From assembly GCA_003507475.1 (NCBI GenBank), contig DNVQ01000015.1, positions 45,102 to 59,955 of the forward strand: a stretch of DNA of 14,854 bases. Direction: 5' to 3'. The notes beneath the pieces were generated by a model. That model worked only from the letters and a program-made list of their open reading frames with translations, was not told the origin of the DNA and did not search any database. Source of the stretch: Candidatus Moraniibacteriota bacterium. Its GTDB lineage: Bacteria; Patescibacteriota; Minisyncoccia; Moranbacterales; UBA9337. The position numbers and the translations under genes are program-made. This document shows, piece by piece, positions 1 through 5,938 of this stretch. The stretch's first letter is position 1. Every line of letters starts with the position of its first letter.

Positions 1-2123
1 CCCCCCAAAGAATAGCCGGCTAGTCCTTGCGCCATTTGCATAACCTGTTCTTGATAAACGGCTACTCCATAAGTTTTACTTAAGATTGGCTCCAGTTTAG
101 GATGGATATATTCTATTCTTTTGCGTCCATGTTTTCTATCGATAAAATCAGGAATCCAATCCATCGGACCCGGTCGATAAAGAGCCACCATAGCAATTAC
201 ATCTTCAATGTTATTTGGTTTCAATTGTTTGAGATATCTTTTCATACCTGAAGATTCTAATTGAAACACTCCGGTTGTGTGAGCGGTTTGCAATAATTTG
301 TATGTTTCTTCATCATCCAGTGGAATGTTGTCAATATTAATTTTCACTCCCTTGGTTTTTTCTATGATATTGATAGCATTTTGGATGATAGTTAAATTTT
401 TAAGACCCAAAAAGTCCATTTTTAACAAGCCGATTTTTTCTACATAACTGCTTTTGGTAGAAGAAGAGTATTGAGTTACTAATCCATCTCCTTTGCCGGT
501 AATTCTTTGAAGAGGAGAGTAATTAGTAACCGGTTCTTTGGTAATAACTACTCCGCAAGCATGCATGGAGGCATGACGGCACACTCCTTCTAATTTTTTA
601 GCGCTGTCGATAAGTTTTTTGGCATCTTTATCTGAATTATAAAAATTGCTAAATTCCGGCACATCTTCCAAGGCTGCTGCGATAGTAGAAAACATCGGAA
701 TCATTTTGGCGGTTTTGTCGCAATAATCATAAGGATAATCAAGTGCTCTTCCTGCATCACGGATAGCAGCGCGAGCTGCCATTGTTCCAAAGGTAATAAT
801 TTGAGCTACGTGGTCATTGCCGTATTTTTTTCGCACGTATTCAAGCACTTCATCCCGTCTATCATCAGCAAAATCCATATCAACATCAGGCATGGAAATT
901 CTCTCTGGATTTAAAAATCTTTCAAAAAGTAAATCATATTTAATAGGATCAAGATTGGTAATACCCACTAAGTAAGAAACGAAACTCCCGGCTGCGCTTC
1001 CTCTTCCTGGTCCCACCACAATTCCTTGCTGTTTGGCCCAGTTAACGAAATCTTGTACGATTAAAAAGTAAGAAGGAAATCCCATTTTTTCGATAATTGA
1101 AAGTTCATATTCCATTCTTTCTTTATGCTCTTTTGTGATAGCGGAACCATATTTTTTTTCTAAACCTTGCTGGGTCAGATGTCTTAAATAACTTTTATCA
1201 TCATAACCTTCTGGCACTTCAAAATGGGGCAACTGAGTTTCTCCAAGAGGAATATTATAGTTACATTGCGCAACTATTTCTTGAGTATTGGAAATAGCTT
1301 GAGGAGTATCTTTAAAAAATTCTTCCATTTCCTCTGGAGATTTCATATATAAGTGAAAATCCATTAAGCTCAACCTATCTTTTTCATGAACCTTGCGATT
1401 CATTTGAATGCAAAGAAGAATGTCTTGGGTTTCTGCATCTTCGGCTCGAGTATAATGAATATCTCCCGTGGCTACCACCGGTATGCCTGTTTCTTGAGAT
1501 ATTTTTATCATTCCTCCGTTAGCAAATTTCTGATCGCTTTGCCCAGGATGATGTTGAAGTTCCATGTAGAAGTTTCCGCGACCGAAAACTTTATCATACC
1601 AGAGAGCTGCATCTCTGGCTTCTTCGTAAGTTTTTTTGTTGATAGCTTGAGGAATTTCTCCCTGAATACAGCCGCTCATACAAATCAATCCTTCTGAATA
1701 TTTCTCTAAAACTTCTTTATCAATTCTAGGTTTGTAATAAAAGCCTTCCAGGTGAGCAATGGAAACTAATTTCATCAAATTTTTGTAGCCTTTTTCGTTT
1801 TTAACTAATAATGTCAGATGGTAACGAGTTTTATCTTCGGCGGTGTTATTTTTGCTAGTCCGGCTGCCGGCTGTCAGATACATTTCGCAACCAATAATTG
1901 GCTTAATGCCAGCCTCTTTGGCTTTTATAAAAAATTCTACTACGCCATACATTACTCCATGATCAGTGAGGGCTAGTGAATCCATGCCTAATTCTTTGGC
2001 TCTTTTTATCAAATCATCTATTTTAGCTAATCCATCCAAGAGGGAATAGTGACTGTGCACATGAAGATGGGTAAATTTATTGGCTGGTTTGTCGGATGTA
2101 TTGATTTGAGTATTGTTTTCCAT
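1..2123 (-). CDS. dnaE: DNA polymerase III subunit alpha, N-terminal part (runs off the window)
   Basis: Replicative DNA polymerase of the C family; the first 707 codons are in the window and the rest lies beyond base 1. The start is the ATG at 2123-2121. It has no SD in front, only an A/T-rich leader. An N-terminal PHP domain opens with HLHVHSHYSLLDG (residues 19-31), followed by ALTDHG and GDIHYTRAED. The metal-binding histidines look intact, unlike the degenerate E. coli PHP, which fits a metal-dependent proofreading role known for such DnaE proteins. The palm follows, with GPGRGSAAGS and PDVDMDF (412-418; D413 and D415), and KMDFLGLKNL with the third catalytic aspartate at D570. The sequence leaves the window at QMAQGLAGYSLG. 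The reading frame is unbroken. DnaE rather than PolC is indicated by the domain order, with no exonuclease inserted in the PHP. Confidence 0.97.
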   Translation of the reverse strand, partial: MENNTQINTSDKPANKFTHLHVHSHYSLLDGLAKIDDLIKRAKELGMDSLALTDHGVMYGVVEFFIKAKEAGIKPIIGCEMYLTAGSRTSKNNTAEDKTRYHLTLLVKNEKGYKNLMKLVSIAHLEGFYYKPRIDKEVLEKYSEGLICMSGCIQGEIPQAINKKTYEEARDAALWYDKVFGRGNFYMELQHHPGQSDQKFANGGMIKISQETGIPVVATGDIHYTRAEDAETQDILLCIQMNRKVHEKDRLSLMDFHLYMKSPEEMEEFFKDTPQAISNTQEIVAQCNYNIPLGETQLPHFEVPEGYDDKSYLRHLTQQGLEKKYGSAITKEHKERMEYELSIIEKMGFPSYFLIVQDFVNWAKQQGIVVGPGRGSAAGSFVSYLVGITNLDPIKYDLLFERFLNPERISMPDVDMDFADDRRDEVLEYVRKKYGNDHVAQIITFGTMAARAAIRDAGRALDYPYDYCDKTAKMIPMFSTIAAALEDVPEFSNFYNSDKDAKKLIDSAKKLEGVCRHASMHACGVVITKEPVTNYSPLQRITGKGDGLVTQYSSSTKSSYVEKIGLLKMDFLGLKNLTIIQNAINIIEKTKGVKINIDNIPLDDEETYKLLQTAHTTGVFQLESSGMKRYLKQLKPNNIEDVIAMVALYRPGPMDWIPDFIDRKHGRKRIEYIHPKLEPILSKTYGVAVYQEQVMQMAQGLAGYSLG

Positions 2124-2440
2124 AAAAATCTGAATTATTTGATAAAAATTAATCCCGCAATAAAACCAAATATTGGCTGGAGACTTGCGCTTTGTTTATT
2201 TTCCAAATCGCCTTCGGCTTATATTGTGCAAACTTGGTTATTGCTACTGGGTTTTGTGCAGGGATAATTTTTTCTAAAAATCTGCGATTATATTATGGTA
2301 AAAATATCCCGCAACAAAACTCAATATTATTTGAAGCATATAGATTGTTTTGCTTTTCAAAAATCGCCTTCGGCTTAGTTGGTGTTAACTTGATTATTGC
2401 TACCTGGTTTTGTGCAGGGATAATTTTTCCTAAAAATCTT
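2123..2440. repeat. Imperfect tandem duplication, period 152-156 bp
   Basis: The boundary motif TAAAAATCT occurs at 2123, 2275 and 2431. AAATCGCCTTCGGCTTA begins at 2205 and again at 2361, and GTTTTGTGCAGGGATAATTT begins at 2251 and again at 2407, both exactly 156 apart. Copy 1 is 2123-2274 (152 bp) and copy 2 is 2275-2430 (156 bp); a third copy begins and stops. The inner motif GCCTTCGGC is self-complementary. The first boundary falls on the dnaE start codon. The copies differ at many positions, so the duplication is old or the repeat was acquired twice. Confidence 0.8.
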
Positions 2441-2459
2441 TGATTTTTAGGAAAAATTA
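2421..2459. repeat. Perfect 18-bp hairpin with a 3-base loop
   Basis: Arm 2421-2438 (TAATTTTTCCTAAAAATC) pairs base for base with 2442-2459, leaving loop TTT at 2439-2441. The left arm is the end of the tandem repeat, so the palindrome was completed by adding its reverse complement. The stem is A/T-rich and no gene ends into it, so a terminator role is unlikely. It could be a leader structure for dnaE or the scar of an inverted duplication. Confidence 0.85.
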
Positions 2460-2698
2460 AAAACCACAACGTAAAGGCAGGGTTTTAAATATAATATTTT
2501 ATTATTTATAAACATTTTTTTATCCTATCTTCATACACCAGATTTCTCTATGGCTTTTGCAAGTTAGAATTAAGTTCTTATTTACCAAATTATATTAACA
2601 TGGAATGTTTAATTTGGGAAGAGGGGTGGTTAAAATTATCAATTATCAATTTTCAATGAATTTTTGATACTTTAATTTTTAAAAATATTGTTTCTGTC

Positions 2699-2727
2699 TT
2701 GACTTTTCTATTAAAATATGATTAAAT
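2699..2727 (+). promoter_or_regulatory. Possible sigma-70 promoter of the small membrane gene
   Basis: TTGACT (2699-2704) is followed after 17 bases by TTAAAT (2722-2727), a fair match to -35 and -10. Transcription would start near 2734, just ahead of the strong SD. The -10 is a four-of-six match, so this is tentative. Confidence 0.4.
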
Positions 2728-2732
2728 TTTAA

Positions 2733-2986
2733 GTCGACAAACAAGGAGGAGCTATGAATGATTACGGAATAGTAGTGGGCAGTATTGGTAATCACTTGAT
2801 TACGAGTTCTGAGGTTTGGGATGTTTTGGTTGGAGGATTTGCTTTGTTGGGAGTTGTCCTTTTTGTGGTGGGGATATTTAAGCCCAGTATTCCCAAAAGA
2901 AAAACCAATATGGTTTTGGGTGGATTAATGGCAGTGATTGGATTTTTTAATATCATATTCCATCATATTTTTTAGTTGTCGACAAA
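2733..2986. repeat. GTCGACAAA direct repeats bracketing the small membrane gene
   Basis: GTCGACAAA occurs at 2733-2741, between promoter and SD, and again at 2978-2986, just after the stop codon. The second copy sits in a perfect 10-base palindrome, TTGTCGACAA (2976-2985). They could be operator half-sites, target-site duplications or chance. Confidence 0.5.
2754..2975 (+). CDS. Small two-helix membrane protein, function unknown
   Basis: 73 residues, no family recognised. The start is fixed by a full SD, AAGGAGG at 2743-2749, four bases before the ATG. Residues 22-43 (WDVLVGGFALLGVVLFVVGIF) and about 52-71 (MVLGGLMAVIGFFNIIFHHIF) are strongly hydrophobic and are joined by a short basic loop (KPSIPKRKTN). 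The protein is therefore probably a helical hairpin in the inner membrane with the basic loop on the cytoplasmic side. It stands alone between divergent dnaE and a repeat-rich gap, with its own likely promoter and a possible terminator at 3001. The gene is bracketed by GTCGACAAA copies at 2733 and 2978. The length, SD and even hydropathy make a real gene likely; the role is unknown. A toxin-like or holin-like role cannot be excluded, but nothing shows it. Confidence 0.72.
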   Translation: MNDYGIVVGSIGNHLITSSEVWDVLVGGFALLGVVLFVVGIFKPSIPKRKTNMVLGGLMAVIGFFNIIFHHIF

Positions 2987-3000
2987 TTTTTTGCAATAAG

Positions 3001-3026
3001 CCCTGAAAGGATATTTCCAATCGGGG
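3001..3026 (+). terminator. Possible terminator of the small membrane gene
   Basis: CCCTGA (3001-3006) can pair with TCGGGG (3021-3026) with one wobble, and an inner GG/CC pair stacks above. The following bases are TTTAAAATTT, a weak U tract. It lies 26 bases past the stop. Confidence 0.35.
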
Positions 3027-3067
3027 TTTAAAATTTCTTAAATTAATATTTATATTTACATCATATT

Positions 3068-3106
3068 ATGCTAACGTGTTAAAATGCCAAAATGTTAATA
3101 TGCTAA
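3068..3106. repeat. Dispersed TGCTAAcrTGTTAA motif, two copies
   Basis: ATGCTAACGTGTTAA (3068-3082) is repeated exactly at 4655-4669. ATGTTAATATGCTAA follows at 3092-3106, and a near copy (ATGTTAACATGCTGA) lies at 11081-11095. All are in or at the edge of intergenic DNA. Confidence 0.7.
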
Positions 3107-3160
3107 TATGATTTAGGATTTAAAAAATGTACGTAAATATGTAAGTAATTTTTTTATTGG

Positions 3161-3275
3161 CGTCATTGCGAGTCAGTATTCTGATGTGGCAATCCGTGAT
3201 GAGATTGCCACGCAAATTTTGGGTACCCCGAATATGCAATTGTAACGGGGCGGGCATAATTTACTCGCAAAGACG
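3161..3275. repeat. Nested inverted-repeat element of the CGTCATTGCGAG type
   Basis: The outer arms CGTCATTGCGAGT (3161-3173) and ACTCGCAAAGACG (3263-3275) are complementary except for one base. Inside, GTGGCAATC (3186-3194) pairs perfectly with GATTGCCAC (3203-3211), and CCCCG (3226-3230) pairs with CGGGG (3246-3250). From memory, elements with the ends CGTCATTGCGAG and GTGGCAATC recur in many unrelated bacterial genomes as dispersed repeats, with no known function. No transposase is present, so this copy is non-autonomous. Confidence 0.8.
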
Positions 3276-3303
3276 ATGAAAAAATAATGTTTTTAAAAAA
3301 TAA

Positions 3304-3330
3304 TGGACGAAAGACTTGGTCTTTCGCCCA
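3304..3330 (-). terminator. Rho-independent terminator of the 4433-3353 operon
   Basis: Read on the minus strand, TGGGCGAAAGAC pairs with GTCTTTCGTCCA around loop CAA: a 12-bp stem with one mismatch, followed by TTATTTTTT. It begins 22 bases past the stop of the unknown gene. Confidence 0.78.
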
Positions 3331-3352
3331 TTGGTATAGACAAGAAAACTGG

Positions 3353-3661
3353 TTATTTCTTGTTTTCATACTTGAAATAAGACGGTTTATAGGCAGTGGA
3401 GGCGCAAAGATTTTTGAGCCAATCCAGGACGGCTGTTGAAATTGATGATCCGACTCCTCTGAACAGTTGAGTCACTCCGTTACAATATTCCGGAGCGGAT
3501 TTACCCACTACGCAACTGTCATAATGAACGGGAGCAAAATTTATATCTGCACCCATTTCAAATTCTTGAGTTATCAAGTGCTGGACATTCGAATCTTTAG
3601 AGAGTTTTTTGGGCAGAGAAAAAGGGGATTTCGAAATTACGAGCGCAACGTAGTATCTCAT
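3353..3661 (-). CDS. Unknown 102-residue protein in operon with a TIM-barrel protein
   Basis: No family recognised. The start ATG (3661-3659) has a full SD, AAGGAGG (complement of 3669-3675), seven bases upstream, so the gene is probably real. The sequence begins MRYYVALVISKSPFSLP, a plausible beta strand and loop, and ends with a basic tail (YFKYENKK). It has three cysteines (in DSCVVG, PEYCNG and KNLCAS) and no membrane segment or signal peptide; it is probably a small cytosolic protein. The gene starts 28 bases after the stop of the sugar-isomerase-like gene and is followed by a clear terminator, so the two are likely co-transcribed and may act together. A repeated-in-tandem shadow frame lies on the opposite strand but lacks an SD. 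Confidence 0.7.
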   Translation of the reverse strand: MRYYVALVISKSPFSLPKKLSKDSNVQHLITQEFEMGADINFAPVHYDSCVVGKSAPEYCNGVTQLFRGVGSSISTAVLDWLKNLCASTAYKPSYFKYENKK

Positions 3662-3689
3662 AGGAAGACCTCCTTAAGGTTGAGTTTTT

Positions 3690-4433
3690 TTATACTTCCA
3701 AATATTCTCGGATAAAAGCTAGTTCAATGGCAGGCTCATTCGGGTTTTCGAAAATACTTTCGATGATAATGGGAACGTTCGGTGAAAGGTATTGTAATGA
3801 TTTTACAATTTCTTTGGCACCTGGAGTTTTGAAAAGCGGTTCATGAAACCCAGTTCCGCTCAGATGAATTCCAACCAACTTAACTCCATTGGATAAGAAT
3901 GTTTCAATTGTATTAGCAATTGATGCAATGCTATTGCCATTTGTAATCCAATGATTGACATCAAAGACTAGACCAATAGCTGGGTATTTTTTAAAAAATT
4001 CTAGCAAGGAATGCAAATCTCGGAAAGATTTTTTGCGATCATCCATATTTTCAATGGCTAATGGAAGAGAAAAATTGTGATTAAACATCTGATAAAATTT
4101 ATCCCATCCAGCTATCATATTTGGATGTATTACTGCATATCCAAATGATTTACATCGGATAAAAATTTCGTAAGTTCGATTCAGGATATCAATTGTTTTA
4201 AAAATTCCCCCTCCGTCAGACATGTCGACTGGCAGGTGTAAAGATACATGTTGAAAGTACCTGTCTATTATTTTGCTTAGATTCTTGCTAGGAGGTTGAG
4301 ATTTTATGCGATGCCAATTGACCTCAATAGTTTCACATCCCAAGTTTTTCACAAAATTAATAGATTCTTTTGCTAGGGGATCTGAAAATTCAAAGAATGT
4401 TCCAGTGGAAAAACCAATTAGTCTTTTTGGCAT
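3690..4433 (-). CDS. Sugar phosphate isomerase/epimerase-like TIM-barrel protein (AP endonuclease 2 superfamily)
   Basis: 247 residues, near the usual 250-280 of the xylose-isomerase-like TIM-barrel superfamily. The barrel starts at IGFSTGTFFEF and alternates strands and helices. The candidate metal and active-site residues fall at the expected strand ends: H66 (SLHLP), H103 (VIHPN), E128 (LAIENM), D158 and H161 (FDVNHW), H190 (GIHLSG) and E225 (IIIESIF). This fits a divalent-metal enzyme acting on a sugar or a related substrate. The superfamily also includes endonuclease IV and cobamide-remodelling enzymes, so the substrate cannot be named. No signal peptide is present, so it is probably cytosolic. 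The start ATG at 4433 has an AAGGAG SD eight bases upstream. It is the first gene of a two-gene operon with the unknown protein at 3661-3353. Confidence 0.85.
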   Translation of the reverse strand: MPKRLIGFSTGTFFEFSDPLAKESINFVKNLGCETIEVNWHRIKSQPPSKNLSKIIDRYFQHVSLHLPVDMSDGGGIFKTIDILNRTYEIFIRCKSFGYAVIHPNMIAGWDKFYQMFNHNFSLPLAIENMDDRKKSFRDLHSLLEFFKKYPAIGLVFDVNHWITNGNSIASIANTIETFLSNGVKLVGIHLSGTGFHEPLFKTPGAKEIVKSLQYLSPNVPIIIESIFENPNEPAIELAFIREYLEV

Positions 4434-4490
4434 AATCTTTTCTCCTTGAAAATTTTCTATTTAATTAATAAAAGGTGCTGTTTAATCGTT

Positions 4491-4509
4491 AACAACTTTA
4501 TAAGTTGTT
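4491..4509. promoter_or_regulatory. Inverted repeat in the divergent intergenic region
   Basis: AACAACTT (4491-4498) and AAGTTGTT (4502-4509) are perfect inverted copies around TAT. They lie between two divergent genes and 10 bases before a TATAAT, a position that would suit an operator. The loop is short, so it could equally be a small hairpin. Confidence 0.4.
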
Positions 4510-4518
4510 TAAAAAGTG

Positions 4519-4524
4519 TATAAT
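4519..4524 (+). promoter_or_regulatory. Candidate -10 box (TATAAT) upstream of rnhB
   Basis: A perfect TATAAT preceded by TG (TGTATAAT, 4517-4524). No good -35 lies 16-18 bases upstream. The distance to the rnhB start is about 145 bases, so a long leader would be implied. The same TGTATAATTA string occurs at 13224 ahead of another gene. Confidence 0.35.
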
Positions 4525-4646
4525 TAAAATACGGAAAAAGCAAGAAGAAGTTAGTTTATAAAGTTTTAAAGTTCATAAGGTTTATAAAGTATGAATTTTG
4601 AAATATATTGCTAAATTGTTTTAATGTTTTCTTGTTTTTTGTTAAA

Positions 4647-4673
4647 GTGTTAATATGCTAACGTGTTAAGATG
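4647..4673. repeat. Dispersed TGCTAACGTGTTAA motif touching the rnhB start
   Basis: ATGCTAACGTGTTAA at 4655-4669 is an exact 15-base copy of 3068-3082, and the homology continues as GTTAAGATG against GTTAAAATG. The last ATG is the first possible start codon of rnhB, so the repeat supplies the gene's 5' end. Confidence 0.75.
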
Positions 4674-5459
4674 ATGCCAAGTATGAAAAATAAAGTTATA
4701 ATCGAATCTACGTTTGAAGTTGAAAAAAGTCTTTTGGGTAAAGATTATGATTTTATTATTGGAGTAGATGAAGCGGGAAGGGGACCGCTAGCTGGCCCCG
4801 TAGTTGCTGCGGCAGTAGTCTTACGAAATTCTAAAATTCCAAACTCTAAATTCAAGATAAATTCAAATGATCAATTAACCCCTCCTCAGTCCTCCCCTTG
4901 GGAAGGGGAGGAGGATGTATTTATGGAATCATGTCAAGAGGGAGAGGAGCGGATGTGGGATTTGATTAAAGATTCAAAAAAGTTGAGTGAAAAAAGAAGA
5001 GAGGAAGTTTTTGATTTTATCCATAAAAATTTTTATGTGGGAGTGGGGATTTGCAATCATGAAACAATTGATCGGGTAAATATTTTAGAAGCCACATTTT
5101 TGGCGATGAAAAAAGCTGTCGGAGAACTAAAAAAGCAAATTAAAAACCAGGGAGAAAAAATGATAATTTTGGTTGATGGTGATAAAATAATCCCCAATTT
5201 TTCATGTGCGCAAAAATCAATAGTGAGCGGAGATAAGCTAGTGAAGTCAATTTCGGCTGCTTCAATTATTGCCAAAGTTACGAGGGATAGGATGATGGAT
5301 GAATTTGATAAAAAATACCCAGCCTATCAATTTGCTAAACATAAAGGATATGGCACTCAGATTCATGTCGCAGCTCTAAAATTAAACGGTCCTTGCGAAA
5401 TTCATCGGCGCACCTTTGCACCCGTCAGAAACGCGATTAATGATAGATGGAAGAAGTAA
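4671..5459 (+). CDS. rnhB: Ribonuclease HII with an in-frame repeat-derived insertion
   Basis: Cleaves RNA in RNA-DNA hybrids and excises single ribonucleotides from DNA in the cytoplasm. The family signatures are GVDEAGRGPLAGPVV (D33, E34), DSKKLSEKRRE (101-111), LVDGD (D169), SGDKLVKSISAASIIAKVTRDRM (D188), HKGYGT and HRRTFAPV, which supply all four catalytic acids. It is 262 residues, longer than the usual ~200. About 39 extra residues lie between VVL and DSKKL (roughly 52-100), where E. coli has a ten-residue loop. The extra DNA combines an AATTCCAAACTCTAAATTC-like stretch with a G/C-rich palindrome, both of dispersed-repeat type. The start is uncertain: ATG at 4671 or 4683 (M5), both without an SD. 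It is the first gene of the rnhB-rpmF-nusB-rnc block. Confidence 0.95.
   Translation: MMPSMKNKVIIESTFEVEKSLLGKDYDFIIGVDEAGRGPLAGPVVAAAVVLRNSKIPNSKFKINSNDQLTPPQSSPWEGEEDVFMESCQEGEERMWDLIKDSKKLSEKRREEVFDFIHKNFYVGVGICNHETIDRVNILEATFLAMKKAVGELKKQIKNQGEKMIILVDGDKIIPNFSCAQKSIVSGDKLVKSISAASIIAKVTRDRMMDEFDKKYPAYQFAKHKGYGTQIHVAALKLNGPCEIHRRTFAPVRNAINDRWKK
4826..4960 (+). repeat. Repeat-derived insertion inside rnhB
   Basis: The segment coding residues ~52-97 has two parts. About 4826-4870 (ATTCTAAAATTCCAAACTC and onward) resembles the A/T-rich TTCCAAATT-type DNA found between genes at 5460-5600. 4881-4917 contains the arms TCCTCCCCTT (4890-4899) and AAGGGGAGGA (4903-4912), a perfect 10-bp stem with loop GGG. 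The encoded peptide TPPQSSPWEGEE resembles peptides made when such a palindrome is translated in other bacteria (recalled, not searched). The boundaries are approximate. Confidence 0.75.
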
Positions 5460-5460
5460 A

Positions 5461-5600
5461 ATTTCCAAATTCTAATTTCCAATTTCCAAATAAAACTCAA
5501 ATATCAAAATCCAAACAATGTCTTTGCGGTTTAAAAATTCAAAAATTAGGGCTTTATTTGATATTTGACATTGAGATTTTGAAATTTATTATCCTCCTCT
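5461..5600. repeat. A/T-rich inverted-repeat element between rnhB and rpmF
   Basis: The stretch begins ATTTCCAAATTCTAATTTCC and ends in complementary DNA. TCAAATATCAAA (5497-5508) is a perfect inverted match to TTTGATATTTGA (5557-5568). The same 12-mer recurs at 7385-7396 upstream of smc. A 68-codon frame that overlaps the rnhB end (5447-5653) only reads this repeat. Confidence 0.7.
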
Positions 5601-5682
5601 TGCCAAAAATAAAAAGAAGTGATAAATTAAAACAGCAAGAGTTTAATCAGTAAATACGTTTAAGTTATAGCAATTCAAATAT

Positions 5683-5895
5683 ATGCCAGTACCAAAACAA
5701 CGACATAACACTGCTCGAAAAGGACGAAGAAGAGCCGGTCAAGTTATCAAAGTAAAAAATATCATCAAAGTCCAAGCTGCTAAATGCAGTAACTGTGAAG
5801 AAAAAATCCTTCCTCATCGTGCTTGTCCCAAATGCGGTTTTTACAAAGGAAGAGAAGTTATAAAGACATCAAAAACATCTAAAAATAAAAAATAA
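5683..5895 (+). CDS. rpmF: 50S ribosomal protein L32
   Basis: 70 residues, close to the family length of about 57-65 with an added lysine/threonine-rich C-terminus. It opens with MPVPKQRHNTARKGRRRAG, the canonical L32 start, and carries a four-cysteine zinc ribbon, C35-x2-C38 and C48-x2-C51 (KCSNCEE and ACPKCGFYKG). It belongs to the large ribosomal subunit. It is the zinc-binding form, so expression should be independent of zinc-sparing paralogues, none of which are seen here. There is no SD before the ATG, only an A/T-rich leader (CAATTCAAATAT). It lies 223 bases after rnhB, past a repeat element, and 43 bases before nusB, with which it is probably co-transcribed. Confidence 0.97.
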   Translation: MPVPKQRHNTARKGRRRAGQVIKVKNIIKVQAAKCSNCEEKILPHRACPKCGFYKGREVIKTSKTSKNKK

Positions 5896-5903
5896 ATAAT
5901 TTT

Positions 5904-5925
5904 TCAAAGAAAATTAGTTCTTTGA
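5904..5925. promoter_or_regulatory. Hairpin in the rpmF-nusB spacer
   Basis: TCAAAGAA (5904-5911) and TTCTTTGA (5918-5925) form a perfect 8-bp stem with a six-base loop, ending 13 bases before the nusB ATG. No U tract follows, so it is more likely an RNA processing or translation-control structure than a terminator. It could be chance in A/T-rich DNA. Confidence 0.35.
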
Positions 5926-5938
5926 GATACAAATTAAC

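Larger units (their letters stand above)
2124..2753. other. Gene-free repeat region upstream of dnaE and the small membrane gene
   Basis: 630 bases between two divergent genes. They hold an imperfect ~154-bp tandem duplication, a perfect 39-base hairpin and an A/T-rich stretch with ATCAATTATCAATTTTC-like runs (about 2637-2660). Short open frames on the plus strand at 2049-2267 and 2192-2443 come from the repeat and the antisense of dnaE. They have no SD and no recognisable family. The promoter of dnaE must lie in this region, but no clear -35/-10 pair could be picked on the minus strand. Confidence 0.6.
2976..3352. other. Gene-free, repeat-rich gap
   Basis: 377 bases between the small membrane gene and the end of the unknown minus-strand gene. 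They contain a possible terminator (3001-3026), two copies of the ATGTTAAyATGCTAA-type dispersed motif (3068-3106), a nested inverted-repeat element (3161-3275) and a strong minus-strand terminator (3304-3330). I see no gene here; a 68-codon minus frame over the inverted repeat has no SD and only translates the repeat. Confidence 0.65.

Noticed and set aside
1386..1697. Plus-strand frame of 103 codons inside dnaE
   Set aside because: Antisense of conserved PHP-region sequence, no SD and no recognisable protein.
2192..2443. Plus-strand frame of 83 codons with two similar hydrophobic halves
   Set aside because: It is a translation of the tandem repeat, whose 156-bp period is divisible by three; no SD, no family, and the start lies inside the repeat.
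2976..3352. CRISPR array
   Set aside because: The repeated motifs are few, unequally spaced and variable, and no cas gene is in the window.
3467..3715. Plus-strand frame of 82 codons opposite the 102-residue gene
   Set aside because: No SD on its strand, whereas the minus-strand gene has a perfect SD, an operon partner and a terminator.
5447..5653. Frame of 68 codons overlapping the rnhB end
   Set aside because: It reads the A/T-rich inverted-repeat element; composition is repeat-like (NSNFQFPNKTQISKSK) and there is no SD.
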